DNA of 64,000 nt from Rhizobium leguminosarum (GTDB taxonomy: Bacteria; Pseudomonadota; Alphaproteobacteria; Rhizobiales; Rhizobiaceae), in contig NZ_CP016286.1 of the NCBI RefSeq assembly GCF_001679785.1, positions 3,284,001-3,348,000 on the forward strand, in the 5' to 3' direction. Below the pieces are notes generated by a model. It saw only the letters and a program-made list of their open reading frames with translations. It was not told where the DNA came from and did not search any database. A program made the position numbers and the translations under genes. Below, in pieces: positions 55,089 to 64,000 of the stretch; the first letter of the stretch is position 1, and the number at the start of each line of letters is the position of its first letter.

Positions 55089-56303
55089 ATGACGAAGAAA
55101 ACTGATCGGACCCGTAAAATCCGTTGGCTCGTGCTCGCCTTGGCGGCGGCTTCGCTGTGCCTTGGCGCTCTGGCGCCGGTGCATGTCGCCGAAGCCCAGG
55201 AGCAGCGCTATCAGCGCCGGTCGATCTTCGATTTCTTCCTTGGCCGGCGCTATCTCGACGACGGCCCGCAAGCCCCTGACGTTCAGCAGCCGAGACGCCA
55301 GCAGCGCAAACGCCCGCCGGCGCAGAAAGCCATCGTCAATACCCGCACTGCACCGCCGGTCCGCGCTCCCGTCCAGGAGGAGCCGGCAGTGCAAAAGCTT
55401 GGCGACGCCCGAAAAATCCTGATCGTCGGCGATTTCCTGGCCAGCGGCCTCGGCGACGGCCTCACCGCCGCCTTCGAGACCTCGCCGGGTGTCGTCGTCG
55501 AAGCCCGCGGCAACGTCTCATCGGGTCTTGTCCGCGACGATTATTACGACTGGCCGGAACAGCTGCCGAAGATGATCGACGAGCTGAAGCCGGCAATGGT
55601 CGTCGTCATGATCGGCGCCAACGACCGCCAGCAGATGGTGACCGACACCGCCAAGGAAAAATTCCGCACCGATGCCTGGTTCACCGAATACCGCCGCCGC
55701 GTCCTTTCCTTCGGCAAGGAGGTCACCGACCGCAAGATCCCACTGCTCTGGGTCGGCCTTCCCGCCTTCGAATCCGATCAGATGACGGCCGATGCCGTCC
55801 AGATGAACCAGCTCTATCGCAACCAGGTCGAAAGCATCGGCGGTGAATTCGTCGATATCTGGGATGGCTTCGTCGACGAAAACGGCAACTTCATCGTCAC
55901 CGGTTCGGATGTGAACGGCCAGCAGGTGCGCCTGCGCACCTCCGACGGAATCAACCTGACCCAGGCCGGCCGGCGCAAGCTTGCCTTTTACGTGGAAAAA
56001 CCGGCGCGACGTCTTCTCGGTACCCAGGCAAGCCCGGATCTGGTCCGCCTCGACTCCAGCAATCTGCCCGGTCTCGGCCTTCCCGCCAATCCGGTTGAGC
56101 ACACCGTGCCGATCAGCCTCTCCGATCCCAATCTCGACGGCGGCGCCGAGCTGCTCGGCGCCAGGCCGCCGCCCATGGCCTTGACGCGGTCGCCACGCGA
56201 CCTCCTGGTCGAGCAGGGCGAAATGACGCCGGCGCCTCCCGGCCGCGTCGATGATTACCGCCTGCCGGTGGCAAAAGCGCCGGCCGAAGTCTCGGTCAAG
56301 TGA
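55089..56303 (+). CDS. DUF459 / SGNH-like periplasmic protein, catalytic residues missing (404 aa)
   Basis: A signal peptide (IRWLVLALAAASLCLGALAP, cleavage near AEA) precedes a basic linker and an SGNH-fold domain from about residue 105. Block III is intact (VVVMIGANDRQ), but block I is GDF instead of GDS (residue 116) and the block V motif is DGIN instead of DGIH (residue 289), so both nucleophile and catalytic His are replaced. Related DUF459 proteins exist beside transglycosylases in rhizobia. It may bind rather than hydrolyse a wall polymer. Start 55089 or 55065. Confidence 0.82.
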   Translation: MTKKTDRTRKIRWLVLALAAASLCLGALAPVHVAEAQEQRYQRRSIFDFFLGRRYLDDGPQAPDVQQPRRQQRKRPPAQKAIVNTRTAPPVRAPVQEEPAVQKLGDARKILIVGDFLASGLGDGLTAAFETSPGVVVEARGNVSSGLVRDDYYDWPEQLPKMIDELKPAMVVVMIGANDRQQMVTDTAKEKFRTDAWFTEYRRRVLSFGKEVTDRKIPLLWVGLPAFESDQMTADAVQMNQLYRNQVESIGGEFVDIWDGFVDENGNFIVTGSDVNGQQVRLRTSDGINLTQAGRRKLAFYVEKPARRLLGTQASPDLVRLDSSNLPGLGLPANPVEHTVPISLSDPNLDGGAELLGARPPPMALTRSPRDLLVEQGEMTPAPPGRVDDYRLPVAKAPAEVSVK

Positions 56304-56370
56304 AAGGGCAGCGCGAGGCGGCTCGCCGCTTCGAGGACGTCGCTCGCGCGTCCTGTCAAACACGGCGCTA

Positions 56371-56399
56371 TAAAAAAACTCCGCCGGAGCGGCGGAGTT
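56371..56399 (-). terminator. Intrinsic terminator of gltD
   Basis: AACTCCGCC-GCTCC-GGCGGAGTT on the minus strand (9 bp) followed by TTTTTA, 30 nt after the gltD stop. Confidence 0.88.
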
Positions 56400-56429
56400 C
56401 TTGTCTTCGGAAAGGTGTGCGGCTGACGC

Positions 56430-57884
56430 TCAGTTCGGCAGGACGGTCGAGCCCATCAATTCCTCGTCGATGGCGCGTGCCGCCTGGCGGCCTTCACGGA
56501 TCGCCCAGACCACCAGCGATTGGCCGCGGCGCACGTCGCCCGCCGTCCAGAACTTGTCGACCGAAGTCTTGTAGTCGCGGTCGTTGGCGACGACGTTGGT
56601 CGAGCCGCGCTTGTCGGTGTTGAGCGTCAGCTTGCCGTCGAGCTCCTTCAGTACGCTGCCGGTGAACGGCCCGCGGAAACCGATGGCGATGAAGGCAAGA
56701 TCGGCCCGGATGACGAATTCCGTGCCTGGAACCGGCCGCCGGCGTTCGTCGACCTCGCAGCACTTGACGCCGGTCAGCACACCGTCTTCGCCGACGAATT
56801 CAAGAGTGGCCACCTGGAATTCACGCACGGCGCCCTCGGCCTGCGAGGAAGAGGTGCGCATCTTCGTCGCCCAGAATGGCCAGACGGCAAGCTTGTCTTC
56901 CTTCTCCGGCGGCTGCGGCCGGATGTCGAGCTGGGTGACCTTGACGGCCCCCTGGCGGAACGCCGTGCCGACGCAGTCCGAAGCCGTATCGCCACCGCCG
57001 ACGACGACGATATGTTTGGCGCCGGCAAGAATCGGGTCCGACGGCCAGCCGACGCTGTCGATGTTCTCGCGTCCGACGCGGCGGTTCTGCTGCACGAGAT
57101 AGGGCATCGCATCATGCACACCGGCAAGGTCGGTGCCTGGGATGCCCGCCTCGCGCGGCGTTTCAGAGCCGCCGCAGTAGAGGACGGCGTCGTGATCGGC
57201 GAGCAGTTGCTCGACCTTGACGTCGACGCCGACATTGACGCCGCAATGGAAGGTGACGCCCTCGCCCTTCATCTGCTCGACGCGGCGGTCGATGAAGTTC
57301 TTCTCCATCTTGAAATCGGGAATGCCGTAACGCAGCAGTCCGCCCGGCTTGGTCTCGCGCTCGTAAAGGTGCACCTCGTGGCCGGCGCGCCCGAGCTGCT
57401 GGGCGGCCGCCATGCCGGCGGGACCGGAGCCGATGACCGCGACCTTCTTGCCGGTATGGACCGTGGCCGGCTGCGGCCGGATGAAGCCGAGCTCATAGGC
57501 CTTGTCGGCAATTGCCTGTTCGACCGTCTTGATGGCGACCGGCGCATCCTCGAGATTCAGCGTGCAGGCTTCCTCGCAGGGCGCCGGGCAGACGCGACCG
57601 GTGAACTCGGGGAAGTTGTTGGTCGAATGCAGGTTCTGGATCGCCGCTTCCCAGTTGTTGTTGTAGACGAGGTCGTTCCAATCGGGAATCTGGTTGTGAA
57701 CAGGGCAGCCGGTCGGGCCGTGACAATAGGGGATGCCACAGTCCATGCAGCGCGCGGCCTGTTTCTGCACTTCCGGGTCCGACATCGGGATCGTAAACTC
57801 GCGGAAATGACGGATGCGATCCGACGCCGGCTGGTACTTCGCCACCTGCCGGTCGATTTCCAGAAACCCTGTTACCTTACCCAT
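56430..57884 (-). CDS. gltD: Glutamate synthase [NADPH] small subunit (484 aa)
   Basis: Electron-entry subunit of GOGAT: FAD and NADPH sites plus low-potential 4Fe-4S clusters. N-terminal cysteine clusters are visible (ARCMDCGIPYCHGPTGCPV, CPAPCEEACTL), then the FAD loop VAVIGSGPAGMAAAQQLGRA, LRYGIPDFKMEK, NADPH loop VVVGGGDTASDCVGTA and the second FAD motif WTAGDVRRGQSLVVWAIREG. Start MGKVTGFLEI at 57884. It follows gltB after 226 nt, which contain a strong hairpin. Confidence 0.96.
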   Translation of the reverse strand: MGKVTGFLEIDRQVAKYQPASDRIRHFREFTIPMSDPEVQKQAARCMDCGIPYCHGPTGCPVHNQIPDWNDLVYNNNWEAAIQNLHSTNNFPEFTGRVCPAPCEEACTLNLEDAPVAIKTVEQAIADKAYELGFIRPQPATVHTGKKVAVIGSGPAGMAAAQQLGRAGHEVHLYERETKPGGLLRYGIPDFKMEKNFIDRRVEQMKGEGVTFHCGVNVGVDVKVEQLLADHDAVLYCGGSETPREAGIPGTDLAGVHDAMPYLVQQNRRVGRENIDSVGWPSDPILAGAKHIVVVGGGDTASDCVGTAFRQGAVKVTQLDIRPQPPEKEDKLAVWPFWATKMRTSSSQAEGAVREFQVATLEFVGEDGVLTGVKCCEVDERRRPVPGTEFVIRADLAFIAIGFRGPFTGSVLKELDGKLTLNTDKRGSTNVVANDRDYKTSVDKFWTAGDVRRGQSLVVWAIREGRQAARAIDEELMGSTVLPN

Positions 57885-58110
57885 ATCTTCGTCCCTTACC
57901 CTCATGACCGCCTCACCGCAGCCAATCTGTCTATCGTCAGTCCCGGTACCCGGGGCAAGTTGCTTGTCTTGACCGTCATTGGACCATATCCCCTGAAAGA
58001 CATCCGTGCGATCTGGACAGCTTTCGCCGTCGGTGTGATCGTCACGGGTCATCGAGATATTTTCGTCATCCGTCACCTGCAGTCGTCAGGTGACGAATGT
58101 CCGGTGCAAT
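57885..58110 (-). other. gltB-gltD spacer with hairpin
   Basis: Directly after the gltB stop the minus strand has CGTCACCTG-ACGACTG-CAGGTGACG (58071-58095; 9-bp stem) without a T-run. It could stabilise gltB mRNA or lower read-through into gltD. No gene is evident in the remaining spacer. Confidence 0.5.
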
Positions 58111-61100
58111 TCATTCCGCGGCGATACCCATCCGGCTGCGCTCCATTTCCTCGAGCGCACGCCGGTATTCGACCGGCATGACCTTGCGGAATTTCGGGCG
58201 GTAGTCGGCCCAGTTGTCCAGGATCTCAGTGGCGCGGGCCGAGCCCGTATAATGCAGATGGTTGGAGATCAGCTGGTAAAGGCGCTCCTCGTCATGACGG
58301 GTCATGTCGCCGGAGACGTCGACGCGTCCCTTGTGCATGAGATCGCCGCCGTGATGATGCAGCTTCTCCAGCATGTCGTCCTCCTCGGGCACCGGCTCGA
58401 GCTCGACCATCGCCATGTTGCAGCGGCTGGCGAAATCACCGGTTTCATCGAGCACGTAGGCGACACCGCCGGACATGCCGGCCGCGAAGTTGCGGCCCGT
58501 AGCGCCGAGCACGACGACGACGCCACCGGTCATGTATTCGCAGCCATGGTCGCCGACACCCTCGACGATGGCGATCGCCCCCGAATTGCGCACGGCGAAA
58601 CGTTCGCCCGCCACGCCGCGGAAGTAGCATTCGCCCTCGGTCGCACCATAGAGCACAGTGTTGCCGACGATGATCGAGTCCTCGGCGACGATCCTCGAAT
58701 TCTCCGGCGGCCGGATGATGATCTTGCCGCCCGAAAGGCCCTTGCCGACATAGTCGTTACCGTCGCCGATCAGGTTGAAGGTGACGCCGCGCGCCAGGAA
58801 GGCGCCGAAGCTCTGTCCCGCCGTGCCGCGAAGCGTCACATTGATCGTGTCTTCCTTCAGCCCGCGATGGCGATAACGCTTGGCGACCTCGCCGGAAAGC
58901 ATCGCTCCCACCGAACGGTCGACGTTCTTGATGCCGACCTCGAAGGCGACGGGTGTCTTGGCCGTCAGTGCCGGCTGAGCCTGCTCGATCAGCACGCGGT
59001 CGAGAATGTCGTCGATCGGGTGCTTCTGCCGGCTCGTCCAGAAGGTCTCTTCCTTGGGAGCGTTGACCTTGTGGAAGATACGGCTGAAGTCGAGGCCCTT
59101 CGCCTTCCAGTGGTTCAGCATCTCGTCCTTCTCCAGCAGCTCCGAGGCGCCGATGATCTGGTCAAGCCGGGTGAAGCCGAGCGAGGCGAGGATTTCGCGC
59201 ACTTCGTTGGCGACGAAGAAGAAATAGTTGATGACGTGCTCCGGCGCGCCCTTGAAGCGCTTGCGCAGCACCGGATCCTGGGTCGCCACGCCCACCGGAC
59301 AGGTGTTGAGATGGCACTTGCGCATCATGATGCAGCCGGCGGCAATCAGCGGCGCCGTGGCAAAGCCGAACTCGTCGGCTCCAAGCAGCGCCCCGATAAT
59401 CACGTCGCGGCCGGTCTTCAGGCCGCCATCCACCTGCAGGGCGACGCGTGAACGCAAGCCGTTCAGCACCAGCGTCTGCTGGGTCTCGGCAAGGCCGATT
59501 TCCCAGGGGCTGCCGGCATGTTTGAGCGAGGTCAGCGGCGACGCACCGGTGCCGCCGTCGAAGCCGGCGACCGTGATATGGTCGGCGCGCGCCTTGGCGA
59601 CGCCGGCAGCGACCGTGCCGACGCCGACTTCCGAGACCAGCTTGACCGAAACATCGGCAGTCGGGTTGACATTCTTCAGATCGTAGATCAGCTGCGCCAG
59701 ATCTTCGATCGAATAGATGTCGTGGTGCGGCGGCGGCGAAATCAGGCCGACACCCGGTGTCGAGTGGCGGGTCTTGGCAACCGTCGCGTCAACCTTGTGA
59801 CCCGGCAGCTGGCCGCCTTCGCCAGGCTTGGCGCCTTGCGCCACCTTGATCTGCAGCACGTCGGCATTGACCAAATATTCGGTGGTGACGCCGAAGCGGC
59901 CCGAGGCGATCTGCTTGATCGCCGAACGTTCCGGGTTCATCGAACCATTGGCCAGCGGTATATAACGGTCGGATTCTTCGCCGCCCTCGCCGGTGTTCGA
60001 CTTGCCGCCGATCCGGTTCATGGCGATCGCCAGCGTCGTATGCGCCTCCCTGGAAATCGAGCCGAAGGACATCGCCCCCGTCGAGAAACGCTTGACGATA
60101 TCGGCCGCCGGCTCGACCTCGTCGATCGATACCGGCGTACGGCCGAGCGCCTCGGCGCTCTTCATCTTGAAGAGACCGCGGATCGTGTTCATGCGCAGCG
60201 CCGAATTGTTCACCATATCGGCGAACTCGCGGTAGCGGTCCTCGGCATTGCCGCGCACGGCATGCTGAAGGGCTGCGACCGCATCCGGCGTCCAGGCATG
60301 GCTTTCGCCGCGCATGCGGTAGGCATATTCGCCGCCGATGTCGAGCGTCGTGGCAAGAAGCGGGTCCGTGCCGAAGGCCGCATTATGGCGGGCGACGGTT
60401 TCCGCGGCGATCGCCTCGAGGCCGATGCCTTCGATCATCGTCGCGGTGCCGAAGAAATACTTGTCGATCAGTTCCGACTGCAGGCCGATCGCATCGAAGA
60501 TCTGCGCGCCGCAATAGGACTGGTAGGTCGAGATGCCCATCTTTGACATGACCTTGAGGATGCCTTTGCCGACCGCCTTGATGTAGCGGTAGACGATTTC
60601 GGAAGCATCCACTTCCTTCGGGAATTCGCCCTTGGCATGCATGTCGAGCAGCGTGTCGAAGGCGAGATAGGGGTTGATCGCCTCGGCGCCATAGCCGGCG
60701 AGCAGGCAGAAATGATGGACTTCGCGCGGCTCTCCGGTCTCGACGACGAGACCGACCGAGGTGCGAAGCCCCTTGCGGATCAGGTGATGGTGCACGGCAG
60801 CCGTCGCCAGCAGTGCCGGAATGGCGATCCGGTCCGGCCCGATCTGGCGGTCGGAGAGCACGATGATGTTATAGCCGCCCTTGACGGCCGCTTCCGCGCG
60901 CTCGCAGAGCCGGTCGAGCATCTCGGGCATGCCTTCGGCGCCACGCTCGATATCATAGGTGAAATCGAGCGTCTTGGTGTCGAAACGGTCTTCCGTATGA
61001 CCGATCGAGCGGATCTTCTCGAGATCGCCATTGGTCAGGATCGGCTGACGCACCTCGAGCCGCTTGGCGTTGGCCGCCCCCTCATGGTCGAGAATGTTCG

Positions 61101-62835
61101 GCCGCGGCCCGATGAAGGAAACCAGGCTCATGACCAGTTCCTCGCGGATCGGGTCGATCGGCGGGTTGGTCACCTGCGCGAAGTTCTGCTTGAAATAGGT
61201 GTAGAGCAGCTTCGGCTTTTCCGACATCGCCGAGATCGGCGTATCCGTGCCCATCGAGCCGATCGCTTCCTGGCCGGTCGTCGCCATCGGCGACATCAGG
61301 ATGCGAGTGTCCTCGAGCGTGTAGCCGAAGGCCTGCTGGCGGTCGAGCAGCGACACGTCGCGGCGCAGCGCCCGCGGTTCCACCGGCTTCAGGTCTTCGA
61401 GGATGAGCTGGGTGCGGTTGAGCCAGCTGCGATATGGATGCGCCGTCGCCAGCTGCGACTTCACCTCGTCATCGGAGATGATGCGGCCTTCTTCCATATC
61501 GATCAGCAGCATCTTGCCCGGCTGCAGGCGCCACTTCTGGATGATCTTCTCCTCCGGAACCGGCAGCACGCCGGCTTCGGACGCCATGATGACGCGGTCG
61601 TCATCGGTGACGAGGTAGCGCGCCGGCCGCAGTCCGTTGCGGTCGAGCGTCGCGCCGATCTGCGTGCCGTCGGTGAAGGCAACGGCAGCCGGCCCGTCCC
61701 AGGGCTCCATCAGCGCCGCATGATATTCGTAGAAGGCCTTGCGTTCGGCGGCCATCGACTGGTTGCCGGCCCAGGCTTCCGGGATCAGCATCATCACGGC
61801 ATGCGCCATCGAATAACCGCCGCGCACCAGGAATTCGAGCGCGTTGTCGAAGCAGGCCGTGTCCGACTGCCCCTCGTAGGAGATCGGCCAGAGCTTGGAG
61901 ATGTCCTCGCCGAACAGCGGTGAGGAGACCGACGCCTGGCGCGCCGCCATCCAGTTGACGTTGCCGCGCAGCGTGTTGATCTCGCCGTTATGGGCGACCA
62001 TGCGGTAGGGATGCGCGAGCTTCCATGACGGGAAGGTGTTGGTCGAGAAGCGCTGGTGCACCAAGGCGACCGCGCTTTCGAAACGCGGATCCGACAGGTC
62101 CTTGTAGTAGACGCCGACCTGATAGGCCAGGAACATGCCCTTATAGACGACCGTCGCCGACGACAGCGATACCGGATAGAAATTGCTCTCCTCGCCGTCG
62201 AACTCGTCATAGATGCGGTTGGAGATCACCTTGCGCAGCGTGAACAGCCGGCGCTCGAACTCGTCGTTGTTTTCGGCATCCTCGCCGGCGCCGATGAAGA
62301 CCTGCACATGATGCGGCTCGGTGGCGGCAATGGCCGGCGCCTTGGAGAGCGAGGAATTGTCGACGGGCACGTCGCGAAAGCCGATGAAGACCTGGCCTTC
62401 CTCGGTGATGACGTCCTTGATGACCTTCTTAAAGTGCTCGATCTGCTTTTCATCGCGCGGCATGAAGATATGGCCGACGCCATACTCGCCGACCGGCGGC
62501 AGGGTGATGCCCTGCTCGGCCATCTCCTCGCGGAAGAACCGGTCGGGGATCTGCACCAGGATGCCGGCGCCGTCACCCATCAGCGGATCGGCGCCGACGG
62601 CGCCGCGATGCGTCAGGTTCTCCAGGATGAACAGGCCATCCTTGACGATCTGGTGCGACTTCTCACCCTTCATATGCGCGACGAAGCCGACGCCGCAGGC
62701 ATCATGTTCGTTGCGCGGATCGTAGAGGCCCTGTTTCTTCGGCAGGCCGGAGGCGGATTTGGAGATATTGGCCGTCGCGCGCAGATTAGCAGCAGCAAAC
62801 CGGTCAACTTCCATGGATGGCGTCTTCGTCATCAT
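58111..62835 (-). CDS. gltB: Glutamate synthase [NADPH] large subunit (1574 aa)
   Basis: Converts glutamine plus 2-oxoglutarate to two glutamates. AGGAGG precedes ATG 62835 ([10 protein letters not shown]). After about 45 residues the nucleophilic Cys follows in [20 protein letters not shown] (short propeptide). The amidotransferase domain, central domain, FMN/synthase domain ([64 protein letters not shown]: 3Fe-4S cysteines) and beta-helical C-terminus ([22 protein letters not shown]) are present. Length typical. An upstream in-frame start at 63099 is rejected. Confidence 0.97.
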   Translation of the reverse strand: MMTKTPSMEVDRFAAANLRATANISKSASGLPKKQGLYDPRNEHDACGVGFVAHMKGEKSHQIVKDGLFILENLTHRGAVGADPLMGDGAGILVQIPDRFFREEMAEQGITLPPVGEYGVGHIFMPRDEKQIEHFKKVIKDVITEEGQVFIGFRDVPVDNSSLSKAPAIAATEPHHVQVFIGAGEDAENNDEFERRLFTLRKVISNRIYDEFDGEESNFYPVSLSSATVVYKGMFLAYQVGVYYKDLSDPRFESAVALVHQRFSTNTFPSWKLAHPYRMVAHNGEINTLRGNVNWMAARQASVSSPLFGEDISKLWPISYEGQSDTACFDNALEFLVRGGYSMAHAVMMLIPEAWAGNQSMAAERKAFYEYHAALMEPWDGPAAVAFTDGTQIGATLDRNGLRPARYLVTDDDRVIMASEAGVLPVPEEKIIQKWRLQPGKMLLIDMEEGRIISDDEVKSQLATAHPYRSWLNRTQLILEDLKPVEPRALRRDVSLLDRQQAFGYTLEDTRILMSPMATTGQEAIGSMGTDTPISAMSEKPKLLYTYFKQNFAQVTNPPIDPIREELVMSLVSFIGPRPNILDHEGAANAKRLEVRQPILTNGDLEKIRSIGHTEDRFDTKTLDFTYDIERGAEGMPEMLDRLCERAEAAVKGGYNIIVLSDRQIGPDRIAIPALLATAAVHHHLIRKGLRTSVGLVVETGEPREVHHFCLLAGYGAEAINPYLAFDTLLDMHAKGEFPKEVDASEIVYRYIKAVGKGILKVMSKMGISTYQSYCGAQIFDAIGLQSELIDKYFFGTATMIEGIGLEAIAAETVARHNAAFGTDPLLATTLDIGGEYAYRMRGESHAWTPDAVAALQHAVRGNAEDRYREFADMVNNSALRMNTIRGLFKMKSAEALGRTPVSIDEVEPAADIVKRFSTGAMSFGSISREAHTTLAIAMNRIGGKSNTGEGGEESDRYIPLANGSMNPERSAIKQIASGRFGVTTEYLVNADVLQIKVAQGAKPGEGGQLPGHKVDATVAKTRHSTPGVGLISPPPHHDIYSIEDLAQLIYDLKNVNPTADVSVKLVSEVGVGTVAAGVAKARADHITVAGFDGGTGASPLTSLKHAGSPWEIGLAETQQTLVLNGLRSRVALQVDGGLKTGRDVIIGALLGADEFGFATAPLIAAGCIMMRKCHLNTCPVGVATQDPVLRKRFKGAPEHVINYFFFVANEVREILASLGFTRLDQIIGASELLEKDEMLNHWKAKGLDFSRIFHKVNAPKEETFWTSRQKHPIDDILDRVLIEQAQPALTAKTPVAFEVGIKNVDRSVGAMLSGEVAKRYRHRGLKEDTINVTLRGTAGQSFGAFLARGVTFNLIGDGNDYVGKGLSGGKIIIRPPENSRIVAEDSIIVGNTVLYGATEGECYFRGVAGERFAVRNSGAIAIVEGVGDHGCEYMTGGVVVVLGATGRNFAAGMSGGVAYVLDETGDFASRCNMAMVELEPVPEEDDMLEKLHHHGGDLMHKGRVDVSGDMTRHDEERLYQLISNHLHYTGSARATEILDNWADYRPKFRKVMPVEYRRALEEMERSRMGIAAE

Positions 62836-63101
62836 CTTTCCTCCTGTCGAAGCCCGCGGGGCCGCGGGCGGCTTTTCGTCTCGCGCCGCAACCCGAAGAT
62901 AGGTTCGGCGCATGACAGCGCTGTTGCATTGTGAAGATCGGCCGCAGACATCTGCTTTTAAAGGAAAGCAAACCGTCGCGTTCCGCGCCTGCCATTCGCC
63001 TCCGCGCGCCGCCCCTTGAGGCTTGACGCTCGGAAGAACTATAGCGTGAAAGCCGGTCTGTTCCAGGGCTTTCGGCGCCTCTTCGGTCATAAAGGTCAAA
63101 A

Positions 63102-63122
63102 TAGGACAGCAACACTGTCCTA
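63102..63122. promoter_or_regulatory. Palindromic operator candidate for gltB
   Basis: TAGGACAG-CAACA-CTGTCCTA is a perfect 8-bp interrupted palindrome. It falls at about +4 to +24 relative to the transcription start predicted from the promoter at 63133-63161, a typical repressor position. The cognate regulator is unknown. Confidence 0.5.
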
Positions 63123-63132
63123 ATTCATCAGT

Positions 63133-63161
63133 TCTATGCCAGAAAGCATTCGGCTCTGCAA
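63133..63161 (-). promoter_or_regulatory. Putative sigma70 promoter of gltB
   Basis: On the minus strand TTGCAG (63161-63156), a 17-nt spacer and CATAGA (63138-63133). Transcription would start near 63126, giving a leader of roughly 290 nt before the gltB start. Confidence 0.45.
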
Positions 63162-63375
63162 GAGCGCTCCGTTAAAAAACGTCAATTTGCGACGGAAGAT
63201 TGCCTGAGTGGCGGCCATGGCGAAATAAAATTACGCCAGGACGTATTATTTTGTTTATTGATTGCGTAGTTCAATTTCCGTGATGTGTCGCGGGCGACAA
63301 CCTTGATCCCGTGAAGCTTTGGCGTAATGTCCGCTGCGGACTTGCCAACCCCTTCCTTTCTCACGGTTTCCCCAC

Positions 63376-64000
63376 ATGTTCTTTGCTTCCGATAACTGGG
63401 CCGGCGCCCACAAATCCATTGCCGAACGTCTGCTGACGGCATCGACCGGCTTTGCCGCCGCCTATGGCGCCGGCGATCTGGACAGAAAGGTCGAAGCCCG
63501 TTTTTCCGAGATTTTCGAGCGTGAGGTTTCGATCTTCTTCGTCGCCACCGGCACGGCCGCCAACTCCCTGTCGCTGGCAAGCGTCCAGCGCCCCGGTGGC
63601 ATCACCTTCTGCCACTCGGAGGCCCATGTGATCGAGGATGAATGCGGCGCGCCGGAATTTTTCTCCGGCTCGGCCCGCCTCGTTGCCATTGACGGCGAAG
63701 CCGGCAAGATCGATCCGGCAAAGCTTTCGGCGAAGATCGCAAGCTTTCCCGAGGACGCCGTCCATCACGGCCGCGCCAGCGCGGTGACCATCACCCAGGC
63801 GACCGAGATCGGCACCGTCTATTCCCTGCCGGAGATCGGCGAGATCGCCGCCATATCGAGGAAGGGCAATCTGCCGCTCCACATGGACGGCGCCCGCTTC
63901 GCCAACGCCCTGGTCGCACTCGGCGCCACCCCGGCCGAGATGACCTGGAAGCGCGGCGTCGACATGCTGTCCTTCGGCGGCACCAAGAACGGCTGCTGGT
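63376..64000 (+). CDS. Threonine aldolase / beta-eliminating lyase-type PLP enzyme (3' part outside window)
   Basis: From ATG 63376: MFFASDNWAGAHKSIAERLL, YGAGDLDRKVEARFSEIFE, VATGTAANSLSLASVQRPGG, CHSEAHVIEDECGAPEFFSG, TQATEIGTVYSLPEIGEIAA and HMDGARFANALVALGATPAE MTW, ending at GGTKNGCW where the PLP Lys (GGTKNG) has just been reached. These are hallmarks of low-specificity threonine aldolase (glycine and acetaldehyde from threonine). About 208 of an expected 350 residues are visible. Confidence 0.92.
   Translation, partial: MFFASDNWAGAHKSIAERLLTASTGFAAAYGAGDLDRKVEARFSEIFEREVSIFFVATGTAANSLSLASVQRPGGITFCHSEAHVIEDECGAPEFFSGSARLVAIDGEAGKIDPAKLSAKIASFPEDAVHHGRASAVTITQATEIGTVYSLPEIGEIAAISRKGNLPLHMDGARFANALVALGATPAEMTWKRGVDMLSFGGTKNGCW

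Larger units (their letters stand above)
62836..63375. promoter_or_regulatory. Divergent control region, gltB / threonine-aldolase gene
   Basis: A 540-nt gene-free region. It carries the predicted gltB promoter and palindrome (63102-63161), and an AT-rich stretch at 63225-63290 (TATTATTTTGTTTATTGATT) where the promoter of the rightward gene probably lies. No other gene with support was seen. Confidence 0.6.

Noticed and set aside
56520..59451. Long plus-strand frames opposite gltD and gltB
   Set aside because: Antisense shadows of well-supported glutamate synthase subunits.

Overview
The window is a high-GC alphaproteobacterial chromosome segment, most likely Rhizobium (R. etli / R. leguminosarum group). 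Pointers are the compact second-type chemotaxis operon, a 41-residue type-B L36, DUF2312/GapR, an Omp10-like lipoprotein, homospermidine synthase, DUF1036/DUF1244/DUF465 genes and rhizobial intergenic palindromic repeats. It is mostly core-chromosome housekeeping. The only intact mobile element is one IS1380-family insertion.

Layout. 1-9.5 kb (minus strand) is a chemotaxis operon: STAS protein, CheY, CheA, CheW, three tandem chemoreceptors, then a second CheW cut by the window edge; four junctions are translationally coupled. Divergent from it (9.8-11.6 kb) is a soluble protein with a degenerate chemoreceptor-like hairpin. 11.6-19.5 kb holds a Sel1-repeat protein, a ThiE-like protein, a frameshifted TSUP permease, an ArsR-type regulator, two DUF465 proteins, purE-purK, rpmJ, a TPR protein and an alpha/beta hydrolase. 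19.5-28.1 kb is metabolic and accessory: gamma-glutamyltransferase, Thr/Ser dehydratase, SDR/GlxA divergent pair, a phytanoyl-CoA-dioxygenase-like enzyme, a LysR / tautomerase / DUF4865 module and a LysE exporter. 28.2-33.8 kb: pyruvate kinase coupled to DUF1036, an N-formylglutamate amidohydrolase-DUF1244-gapR series, and a DUF882 cell-wall protein. 34-43 kb: a sigma54 activator, oligoendopeptidase F, pabB-pabC with two small followers, homospermidine synthase and omp10. 43-53.5 kb: a LysM-tailed 5'-nucleotidase, hemH, an SPFH/NfeD pair, kdsD, an outer-membrane barrel protein with the IS inserted exactly at its stop codon, and galU. 53.6-64 kb: a lytic transglycosylase, an SGNH-like protein lacking its catalytic Ser/His, gltD-gltB, and the start of a threonine-aldolase-type gene.

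Most noteworthy observations: (i) the three chemoreceptors share nearly identical signalling domains and the same unusual acidic C-terminal tail, but carry 0, 1 or 2 extra copies of a 39-residue HAMP-like unit; (ii) the soluble receptor-like protein facing the STAS-Che operon; (iii) the IS insertion whose CTAG target duplication recreates the stop codon; (iv) a promoter plus palindromic operator upstream of gltB; (v) frameshift or decay lesions in the TSUP permease and in a small membrane-protein gene; (vi) a four-copy dispersed palindromic repeat that supplies the stop codon of one gene. No CRISPR array, tRNA or rRNA was seen. All functional calls come from reading the sequence without database searches.
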